Below are positions 1 to 4,946 of a stretch of DNA of 7,961 nt, one piece after another (within the stretch, counting starts at the first letter, position 1; every line of letters begins with the position of its first letter). The position numbers and the translations under genes were made by a program. The DNA is from Spirochaetaceae bacterium (GTDB taxonomy: Bacteria; Spirochaetota; Spirochaetia; Treponematales; Rectinemataceae), in assembly GCA_016794765.1 (NCBI GenBank), contig JAEUJG010000416.1, forward strand, positions 1 to 7,961, read 5' to 3'. Below the pieces are notes generated by a model, which was given only the letters and a program-made list of their open reading frames with translations, did not search any database and was not told the DNA's origin.

Positions 1-1359
1 GGCCGGCAGGGGGCCGAAGGAAAGGAGCTTCGTCGCCTCGAGGACCACGAGGATGAGGCCGAGGGCACAGCTCGCGGCGATGGCCGCGGCGCCGGTCTTC
101 CTCCCGTAGAGGCCGACCCAGACGACGGGTGCGAGGGCCGCATAGGCCGGGAAAGCCGCGCCGGTCAGCCAGTCGAGAATGAGGGCCGGCGGCGCCAGGG
201 AGATGAGCCAGGCGGCGAGGGCGAGGAGGGCGACGAAGAGGGAGTCGAGTCGCCGAGCCTTCAGGCGCTTCGGCAGGAAATCCTCGACGATCATCGAGGA
301 GAGGGTGAGGAGCTGCGAGTCCATGGTCGACATGAGGGCGGCGACGGCCGCCAGGGCGAAGACGGCGCCCGCCGCCGGGCTGCCCGCGGCGAGAGCCAGG
401 CGGGAGAAGACCTGCTCGGTTTCCTTGCCGACGAGTCCGGGAAGGAGGGCCGCGCCGACGACCCCGACGCCGACGGTTAGGAAGAAGAGGCCTCCGCAGA
501 CGAGGGGGTAGAGCATCGCCGCCCGCTTCAGGCTCGCGTCGTCCTTGGCCGTGTAGAAGCGCTGGAAGAGCTGGGGAAAGAGGGGGTCGGCGAGGGCCCA
601 GAGGAGCCAAAGGCCGAGCAGGGCGCCCAGGTCCACGCCGGCGCCCGCGCCGACGCGCGCCAGGTGGGCGGGAGAGACGGCGGAGAGCCGGGCCGCGGCC
701 GCGGGCAAGCCGCCGGCGAGGCCCAGGACCGCGGCGAAGGCAAGGCCCGCTCCGGCGAAGAGGACGACGAGCTGGAGCAGGTCTGTCCAGGCGACGGCCT
801 TGAAGCCGCCGCGAAAGGTGTAGAAGGCGGTGACGGCGACCAGGAGGAAGGAGGCGAGGGGGTAGGGAATGCCCATAAGCGTTTCCAGCATCCTCCCGCC
901 CGCGATCGCCTGGGTCGCCAGGTAGGGCAGGGTGACGAGGACGAGAACGCCGGAGAAGGCCTTGGCCAAGGCTGGGCTTTCGTAGCGGTCGCGGACAAAA
1001 TCCGCGGGGCTCACGTAGCCGCGTTCCGCGGCGAGGCGGCGCAGGGGAACGCCGAGGAGGAGGAAGGATACCGCCATGAGGCCGGTGCCGAAGCCCATCG
1101 CCGGGTAGTAGGCCCAGCCGAGCCGGTAGCCCGCGCCCGAAAGCCCGAAGACGGTGAAGGCGGAAAAATTCGTCGCCGCCATCGTCGCGAAGAGGAGAAG
1201 GGGCCCGGTCTTGGAGCCGCCGAGGACGTACTCGCGGCGCCGATCGGGGCCTTCCGGGTCCGGGCCGCCGGGACCTTGCGGCCCGCCGCGCGCGGCCAAG
1301 GCGCCGACGAGGGTGGTTGCGAACAGGTAGAGGATGACGAAAATCGCGGATAGGGCCAT
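1..1359 (-). CDS. Sodium:solute symporter (SSS family), C-terminus beyond left edge
   Basis: Inner-membrane transporter that would use the sodium gradient to import a small solute; the substrate cannot be read from sequence. The frame is open to the left edge and gives 453 residues without a stop, so the last part of the protein is missing. SSS hallmarks are present. After the first helix (residues 3-22) comes the conserved TM2 block ATNFSAFTVFGLSGAGY (62-78). The family signature around GGFKAVAWTDLLQ lies at 184-196. The sodium-site helix carries ALMSTMDSQLL (341-351), whose S344/T345 occupy the place of the sodium-binding Ser-Thr pair of PutP. Residues 24-42 between helices 1 and 2 are unusually rich in Gly, Pro and Arg. 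The ATG at 1357-1359 was chosen because GGAG (1367-1370) sits 7 bases upstream and TM1 begins at once. It lies 246 bases downstream of the TPR gene and is probably transcribed separately. The family call is firm; the specificity (pantothenate-, proline- or sugar-like) is unknown. Confidence 0.93.
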   Translation of the reverse strand, partial: MALSAIFVILYLFATTLVGALAARGGPQGPGGPDPEGPDRRREYVLGGSKTGPLLLFATMAATNFSAFTVFGLSGAGYRLGWAYYPAMGFGTGLMAVSFLLLGVPLRRLAAERGYVSPADFVRDRYESPALAKAFSGVLVLVTLPYLATQAIAGGRMLETLMGIPYPLASFLLVAVTAFYTFRGGFKAVAWTDLLQLVVLFAGAGLAFAAVLGLAGGLPAAAARLSAVSPAHLARVGAGAGVDLGALLGLWLLWALADPLFPQLFQRFYTAKDDASLKRAAMLYPLVCGGLFFLTVGVGVVGAALLPGLVGKETEQVFSRLALAAGSPAAGAVFALAAVAALMSTMDSQLLTLSSMIVEDFLPKRLKARRLDSLFVALLALAAWLISLAPPALILDWLTGAAFPAYAALAPVVWVGLYGRKTGAAAIAASCALGLILVVLEATKLLSFGPLPA

Positions 1360-1451
1360 GCCGACGCTCCAGCGCCGCGCGGGGAGGGGTTCCGCGCGCG
1401 GGGGATTCGACGCTCCGCCCAAGGCGGCGCGTCGGGAGCCTGGGTGGCCAC

Positions 1452-1476
1452 TCAAGGCTTCGGCATGGCTCCTTGA
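1452..1476. repeat. Dyad tcaagg-N13-ccttga upstream of the symporter gene
   Basis: Perfect 6-bp inverted repeat with arms at 1452-1457 and 1471-1476, centred about 105 bases before the symporter start. It is one of the less GC-rich patches in the gap. It lies just downstream, in the minus direction, of the candidate -10 hexamer, so it could be an operator or a 5'-leader hairpin. Six base pairs could also occur by chance. Confidence 0.3.
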
Positions 1477-1485
1477 AGATGGGGC

Positions 1486-1491
1486 ATCCTA
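1486..1491 (-). promoter_or_regulatory. Weak candidate -10 hexamer for the symporter gene
   Basis: The minus strand reads TAGGAT here, matching four of six positions of TATAAT. It is the best -10-like match I see in the gap. No convincing -35 element lies 16-18 bp upstream. If used, the leader would be roughly 120 bases and would contain the dyad at 1452-1476. Confidence 0.2.
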
Positions 1492-1526
1492 GCAAGGGTG
1501 GCGCGGAGGGCGCAAGGCCCCCAAAG

Positions 1527-1543
1527 CCGGCCCCCCAGGCCGG
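1527..1543 (-). terminator. GC hairpin downstream of the TPR gene, possible terminator
   Basis: Perfect 6-bp stem (ccggcc at 1527-1532, ggccgg at 1538-1543) with a 5-base loop, about 60 bases beyond the stop codon of the minus-strand TPR gene. Neither strand has a proper run of T after the stem. It is at best a weak intrinsic terminator or an RNA-stabilising hairpin. Confidence 0.25.
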
Positions 1544-1605
1544 ACCTCGCCTTGGAACGGCGCGACGCAGGCCGCCCCGCAGGTCCCGGCGCAGGCCGAT
1601 GCGGC

Positions 1606-3087
1606 TCAGCGCCCCTCGAGCCTTCCGATCAGGTTGGCGATGTAGTTCGCGTACTTGCCCTGGTCGGCCTTGACCCCGGCGGCCTTCAACGCGACGAGGG
1701 CCTTGGCGGTTTCCCCGGCGGCCGCGAGCCGTTTGCCGCGGAAATAGGCGGAGGCCGAACGGAAGTAGACGTTGCCGCTCGAGGCCAACGCCAGCCACTC
1801 CGCGTCGGCCTCCGCGCCGCGGCCTGAGTCCTCGAGGGACCAGGCCCGGAGGATGGTCGCCGTCTCCGCCTCCTCGGCCGGGCCTCCGGCGAAGCGCGCG
1901 GGCTCGAGGACGCGGAGCGCCTCGGCGTAGCTCTTGGCCCTGGCCATCGCGAGACCGTAGGAAAGCCGCGGCGCCGTCGCCTCGGGGAAGCGCTCGACGG
2001 CGCGGCGGTGGAGGAGGGCCTCGAAGACCAGGCGCTCCGGCGCGATCGATGCCAGATAACTTGCGTAGTCGTCCTTGTCTTCGGGCGAGAGGAGGAAGCG
2101 CGCGAGGGCGGCGCCCGCGGCGGCCCGCCGGTCCTTCCCCGGATCGGCGAGGAAGCCCTTGAGGGAGTCGCGCCAGGACGCCTCGCCGCGGAGGCGTCGG
2201 AGGAGCCCTTCGAAGAGCCTCCAGAGCCCTCCCGTCGTCGCGTCGGCCTTGAGCGCCGCGAGGGCCCGGTCATAGTCGCCGAGGAGGTAGTTCACGTAGA
2301 AGCGGTTGCCGTGGAGGTATTCGTCGACGCCGGGCATTCCGGCGGCCTTGTCGAGGAGGGCGGCCGCCTCGGAAAGGCGACCCTCGGCCGCGAAGGCGGC
2401 GGCGACGTCGCTCGCGATGCCCGCGCGGTTCGGGTAGATCGACAGGAGGGCTTCCGCGACCGGCAGGGAGACCTTCGGTCCCGCCCACTCGCGAAGCTGC
2501 CCTACGTAGTCCATCATCGTGTACATGTGCCTGCCGTCGGGGTAGGCCTCGGCGACGCGGCGCATCCGGACGACGAGTTCCTCGGTCATGAGCGCGCGGG
2601 TGTAGATGGCGCAGACGCCGAGCTGGATGTCCTCCCGCGCCGGCGCGTCCGCGAGGCAGCCGAGCCAGAGGGCCGCCACTTCCTCGGCGACCTTCCGCGG
2701 AAGGATGACGACGGCGCCCTTCATGTAGCCCATGTCCGGGCTGAAGATCGACTCGTCGCGGTTCGCCTCCAGGCTGATCCCGCCTTCACCGCTTTTGGCG
2801 AAGTGTTCGTTCAGGATGACGTTGCCGAGCATCATGCGGGCGTCGACGTCCGCGGGATCCGCGGCCAGAAAGGCCTCCACCGCGCTCCGCGCCTCCGCGA
2901 GCTTTCCCGAGCGCAGGAGCGCTCCGACCTTGTCGGCGGCGCCTCCCTTCGCGGGACCGGTGGCGGCGGGAGCCTGGGCGCCGGCGCCTGGACCTTGGGC
3001 CGCCAGCCCCGGCGCGGACGCGATGGCGAGGACCAGGGCGAAGGCGAAGGCGAAGGCGGGGGCGGGGCGGTGTGTTGTTCGTCGCAT
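1606..3087 (-). CDS. Exported TPR-like repeat protein
   Basis: Protein of 493 residues, probably periplasmic or envelope-associated, built from helical tetratricopeptide-like repeats, which usually act as protein-binding scaffolds. Residues 1-30 form a signal peptide: RR near the start, a hydrophobic core AFAFAFALVLAIA (11-23), and a likely cleavage site after GLAA (27-30). An Ala/Gly/Pro linker follows. The first repeat is clear at about 51-93 (GKLAEARSAVEAFLAADPAD, 61-80). Further repeat-like segments are at 225-255 (AEGRLSEAAALLDKA), 263-281 (LLGDYDRALAALK), around 376-398 (AKSYAEALRVLEP) and at the C-terminus (GETAKALVALKAAG). Residues 95-220 are less regular, so the fold there is uncertain. 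The ATG at 3085-3087 has no Shine-Dalgarno sequence, but a TATAGT box lies 6 bases upstream. It is divergent from the sigma-factor gene, which suggests a link but does not prove one. The antisense frame of 368 codons over it is a shadow. Confidence 0.85.
   Translation of the reverse strand: MRRTTHRPAPAFAFAFALVLAIASAPGLAAQGPGAGAQAPAATGPAKGGAADKVGALLRSGKLAEARSAVEAFLAADPADVDARMMLGNVILNEHFAKSGEGGISLEANRDESIFSPDMGYMKGAVVILPRKVAEEVAALWLGCLADAPAREDIQLGVCAIYTRALMTEELVVRMRRVAEAYPDGRHMYTMMDYVGQLREWAGPKVSLPVAEALLSIYPNRAGIASDVAAAFAAEGRLSEAAALLDKAAGMPGVDEYLHGNRFYVNYLLGDYDRALAALKADATTGGLWRLFEGLLRRLRGEASWRDSLKGFLADPGKDRRAAAGAALARFLLSPEDKDDYASYLASIAPERLVFEALLHRRAVERFPEATAPRLSYGLAMARAKSYAEALRVLEPARFAGGPAEEAETATILRAWSLEDSGRGAEADAEWLALASSGNVYFRSASAYFRGKRLAAAGETAKALVALKAAGVKADQGKYANYIANLIGRLEGR
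3037..3060. repeat. Hexanucleotide tandem repeat (ggcgaa)x3 plus partial, in TPR signal peptide
   Basis: Three full copies of ggcgaa and one degenerate copy lie in the coding region of the TPR gene. Read on the minus strand they encode alternating Phe-Ala in the hydrophobic core of the signal peptide. Gain or loss of a unit would keep the frame and change the core by two residues. A G-rich tract (3055-3070, runs of two to five G separated by single C) follows directly on the plus strand. Confidence 0.6.
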
Positions 3088-3093
3088 GCCGTC

Positions 3094-3099
3094 ACTATA
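3094..3099 (-). promoter_or_regulatory. -10 box of the TPR gene, likely leaderless
   Basis: The minus strand reads TATAGT, five of six matches to TATAAT, ending 6 bases before the ATG at 3087. With the usual 6-7 base distance to the transcription start, the mRNA would begin at or next to the start codon, which fits the absence of a Shine-Dalgarno sequence. At 17-bp spacing the -35 position (3117-3122) reads TTTTCC, a poor match that falls inside the first cgggaaaag repeat. Confidence 0.5.
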
Positions 3100-3114
3100 G
3101 CCGCCTTGGCGTGA

Positions 3115-3146
3115 CGGGAAAAGGACCCTCGTCGCCGCGGGAAAAG
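3115..3146. repeat. 9-bp direct repeat cgggaaaag in the divergent promoter region
   Basis: Identical copies lie at 3115-3123 and 3138-3146, 23 bp apart start to start, about two helical turns. The first covers the -35 position of the TPR promoter and the second lies just upstream of the sigma-gene -10 box. The runs of A stand out in this GC-rich DNA. It could be an operator pair or activator site; the binding protein is unknown. Confidence 0.4.
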
Positions 3147-3151
3147 CGCGC

Positions 3152-3157
3152 TATCAT
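3152..3157 (+). promoter_or_regulatory. -10 box of the sigma-factor operon, likely leaderless
   Basis: TATCAT matches five of six positions of TATAAT and ends 7 bases before the ATG at 3165. The same geometry is seen on the other strand for the TPR gene. No clear -35 lies 16-18 bp upstream (tcgtcg region). I see no Shine-Dalgarno sequence before the ATG, which supports a leaderless start. No clear ECF-type promoter (GGAAC...CGTC) stands out, so autoregulation is not evident. Confidence 0.45.
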
Positions 3158-3164
3158 TGACGCC

Positions 3165-3761
3165 ATGGCGGCGGAAAGCTCCGAAGAAGACCTCCTCGCT
3201 GTGCACCGCGTCCTCGCCGGAGACCGGGAGGCGTTCCGCGCGCTCGTCGAAAAGTACGGCGCCAGGCTCGGTCGCTTCTGCGCCGCGCGCCTCGGTTCGA
3301 CCGAGGAAGGCGAGGACGCCGCCCAAGACGTGCTGTTGCGCGCCTATCGTTCGATCGGCAACTTCCGACTTGGCGAGAGCTTTTCCGCCTGGCTTTTCGG
3401 CATCGCCGCCAACCGCGTGCGCAGCAGGGCCGCCTTCGGCCGCGGGGACCGGGAGCGGTTCCGCCGGGCGGCCAACGAGGCCGCGGTGGCCGGAGACGAG
3501 GATCGCGGGGATCCGGCCCTCCTGGCCCAGCGCGAGCTTGAGGCCTCCGCCCTGCTCCGCGCCGTGGCCGCCCTGCCCGCCGATGTCCGCGGGCTCGTCG
3601 AACTGCGGTATTTCGGCGAACTCTCCGTCCAGGACGCGGCTCGCGCGCTCGGCCTGTCCGAGGAGGCCGCCAAGTCCCGCTTGTTCAGGGCACGCAAGAA
3701 ACTTCGGGAAATCCTGGAAGGAACGCAACCCGGGGAAGGTTCGGAGGGTATGCCTCAATGA
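3165..3761 (+). CDS. ECF-type RNA polymerase sigma factor (RpoE-like)
   Basis: Alternative sigma factor of 198 residues, the normal size for the extracytoplasmic-function group, which directs RNA polymerase to a small set of promoters in response to envelope or external signals. Region 2 spans about residues 8-92: the core-binding helix DAAQDVLLRAYRSI (51-64), then FSAWLFGIAANRVR (73-86) of regions 2.3-2.4, which melts and reads the -10. A charged linker (93-127) follows. Region 4 (about 128-185) carries LPADVRGLVELRYF and the helix-turn-helix LSVQDAARALGLSEEAAKSR (153-172), which reads the -35. The frame is open back to an ATG at 3072, but that would place the promoter inside the gene and add an unrelated N-terminus. 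The ATG at 3165 puts the usual ECF start (EEDLLAVHRVLAGDREAF) near residue 1. The stop overlaps the anti-sigma start by 4 bp, so the pair is translationally coupled. Confidence 0.95.
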   Translation: MAAESSEEDLLAVHRVLAGDREAFRALVEKYGARLGRFCAARLGSTEEGEDAAQDVLLRAYRSIGNFRLGESFSAWLFGIAANRVRSRAAFGRGDRERFRRAANEAAVAGDEDRGDPALLAQRELEASALLRAVAALPADVRGLVELRYFGELSVQDAARALGLSEEAAKSRLFRARKKLREILEGTQPGEGSEGMPQ

Positions 3762-4384
3762 TGGAATGCGGGAAAGCCAAGGCCGTCGTCGACGCCTGGG
3801 AGCGGGACGGCGCGATCGGCGCGCGGGAGCTCAAGGACCTGCGCGCCCACATTGCCGCCTGCGGCGAATGCGCGGCCGCGCTGGGCGGGCTTCTGCCCCT
3901 GCTCGAGCGCGACGCCGACGTGGCGGCGGCCGCGGGAGCGACGACGCCCGGCCCCTTCGTCGACTCGGTCATGGCCTCGCTCGCGGCCCTCGACGGTCCG
4001 GCGGTCTCCCCCCTCCGCGCTTCGCGGCCTCGCGTCGCGTTCCGCGCGGCGACGGCCGCCGCCGTTTTTCTTGTTTTCGCCGGAGCCTTTGCGCTGGCGG
4101 TGGCCAAACCTTGGAATGACACCGTCACGGTCCGGCTGGTGCTCGCCGCTCCGGAGGCCGAGTCGGTCTCGGTCGCCGGCGATTTCAACGGTTGGGACCC
4201 GGTCGGCTGGGAATTTTCGCGAGCGCGCCCCGACGGGGCCTGGGAGCTCGAGGTCAAGCTCAAGAAAGGCGCCATGTACGCCTATAACTTCGTGATAGAC
4301 GGTGAACGGTGGATTCCCGATCCTTCGACGCGGGAGTTCGTGGAGGACGGATTTGGCGGCGAGAGCAGCCTGCTCCGTCTCTAG
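3758..4384 (+). CDS. Transmembrane zinc-finger anti-sigma factor with external CBM48-like domain
   Basis: Protein of 208 residues in three parts. Residues 1-50 form a zf-HC2/ZAS anti-sigma domain with C4 and the motif HIAACGEC (H31, C35, C38), spaced as in zinc-binding anti-sigma factors that hold ECF sigma factors inactive in the cytoplasm. One membrane helix lies at about 95-116. Residues 122-208, then outside the inner membrane, resemble the CBM48/AMPK-beta glycogen-binding or isoamylase N-terminal fold: GDFNGWDP (141-148), AYNFVIDGERW (175-185), then IPDP. The ATG overlaps the sigma stop as ATGA, with GGAGG about 9-10 bases upstream; a second ATG three bases on is possible. The partner is almost certainly the sigma factor just upstream. 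The inferred role is a sensor whose external domain reports a carbohydrate or envelope state. Binding to glucan is not shown: two aromatic positions of the AMPK-beta site are kept, but the lysine is an asparagine (N177). Confidence 0.9.
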   Translation: MMECGKAKAVVDAWERDGAIGARELKDLRAHIAACGECAAALGGLLPLLERDADVAAAAGATTPGPFVDSVMASLAALDGPAVSPLRASRPRVAFRAATAAAVFLVFAGAFALAVAKPWNDTVTVRLVLAAPEAESVSVAGDFNGWDPVGWEFSRARPDGAWELEVKLKKGAMYAYNFVIDGERWIPDPSTREFVEDGFGGESSLLRL

Positions 4385-4396
4385 GGCCCGGTCGCG

Positions 4397-4419
4397 GGAG
4401 CGGGCCCGCGGGCCGCTCC
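4397..4419 (+). other. Strong intercistronic hairpin between anti-sigma and exported-gene block
   Basis: Arms at 4397-4403 (ggagcgg) and 4413-4419 (ccgctcc) pair perfectly over 7 bp around a 9-base GC-rich loop, starting 13 bases after the anti-sigma stop. No T-run follows, so it is not a classic intrinsic terminator. It may set the relative expression of the sigma pair and the exported genes or stabilise a processed RNA end. I see no -10 box in the 73-base gap. Confidence 0.35.
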
Positions 4420-4445
4420 TCGTGGACCGGCTCCGCGGCCGCGCC

Positions 4446-4452
4446 AAGGAGG
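4446..4452 (+). promoter_or_regulatory. Strong Shine-Dalgarno sequence setting the start at 4458
   Basis: AAGGAGG lies 5 bases before the ATG at 4458. It is the strongest ribosome-binding site in the plus-strand cluster and decides the start against the in-frame ATG at 4302, which lies inside the anti-sigma gene. It implies independent initiation of translation for the exported block. Confidence 0.85.
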
Positions 4453-4457
4453 CAAAC

Positions 4458-4946
4458 ATGCGTGTCGCGCCTTATGTGAAAGCGCCGAGGATCTTGGCGC
4501 TTTGTGTCCTCGTGGCCTGTTCCTGCGCCGGCGCGGCCTTCGCCGAGGCGCGGGCCGGCGGCGCCGCCTTTGACGAGGCCTACGCCGCGGCGGCGCGGGC
4601 GGGCGGATCGGCGCCGTCGCCGCTCGCCCTCCGCCTCGCCCTCCGCGCGGGCGGGCCGCTCTGGGAGGCCTTGCCCGCGGAGGAAGCCGCCCGCCTCGCC
4701 TACCGGCACGCCTGCGCCGCGGAGCGCGCCCTCCGCTTCGGCGCCGCGGCGCCGCAGGTCGGGGCGATGCTGGCGCAACGGATCCGCCTTGAGGCGAAGG
4801 CGGGAACGCCGGGCGCCGCGGCGGGACGACTCGAGTCCGCGTCCCGTACCCGTTCCCGCGCCGCGCTCGGCCTGGTCGCCCGGGCCGGCCAAGGGCCGAC
4901 GGCGAGCCGCTACGACGGATCCGGCGGCACGCACGGGAAGCGCTGA
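4458..4946 (+). CDS. Small exported Ala-rich helical protein
   Basis: Predicted protein of 162 residues; I do not recognise a named family. The N-terminus is an export signal: basic MRVAPYVKAPR, hydrophobic core ILALCVLVA, then either a lipobox-like LVAC (18-21), making it a lipoprotein anchored at C21, or a signal peptidase I site after AFA (27-29). The mature part is helical and very rich in Ala and Arg. It contains LPAEEAARLAYRHACAAERA (72-91), followed by RFGAAAPQVGAML (93-105), which matches the motif repeated in the next protein. The last 30 residues look disordered (Gly, Thr, Ser, Arg). The start is fixed by the AAGGAGG site. The stop overlaps the next start (TGATG), so the two are coupled and probably act together in the envelope. 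Base composition and the signal peptide support a real gene despite the lack of a known domain. Confidence 0.75.
   Translation: MRVAPYVKAPRILALCVLVACSCAGAAFAEARAGGAAFDEAYAAAARAGGSAPSPLALRLALRAGGPLWEALPAEEAARLAYRHACAAERALRFGAAAPQVGAMLAQRIRLEAKAGTPGAAAGRLESASRTRSRAALGLVARAGQGPTASRYDGSGGTHGKR

Larger units (their letters stand above)
1360..1605. other. Intergenic region between TPR gene and symporter gene
   Basis: This gap of 246 bases lies between two minus-strand genes and holds no convincing reading frame. It contains a GC-rich hairpin near the TPR stop, a dyad in the middle, and a weak -10-like hexamer. A 9-base direct repeat (cgcaggccg) occurs at 1566-1574 and 1590-1598, which may be chance in DNA this GC-rich. 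The symporter's own Shine-Dalgarno sequence lies at the left end. The frame that crosses the left part from 1451 is out of phase with the symporter and has no membrane-protein character. Confidence 0.6.

Noticed and set aside
664..1353. Plus-strand frame of 229 codons opposite the symporter
   Set aside because: The product is charged and Gly-rich with no domain. The minus strand encodes a clear 453-residue SSS transporter.
1011..1451. Minus-strand frame starting at 1451 as an alternative N-terminus for the symporter
   Set aside because: It is in a different phase from the symporter and gives an Arg/Ser/Pro-rich product without membrane segments.
2008..3114. Plus-strand open frame of 368 codons opposite the TPR gene
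   Set aside because: Its product is Arg/Glu/Gly-rich with no domain, signal or ribosome site. It is the usual GC-driven antisense shadow of the TPR gene, which has a signal peptide and repeats.
3072..3164. Upstream start for the sigma factor at 3072
   Set aside because: It would add 31 residues unlike any ECF N-terminus, would overlap the start of the TPR gene and would place the -10 box inside the coding region.
2832..3758. Minus-strand frame of 308 codons crossing the sigma gene and the divergent promoter
   Set aside because: It runs antisense to a clear sigma factor and ends in the wrong frame inside the TPR signal-peptide region.
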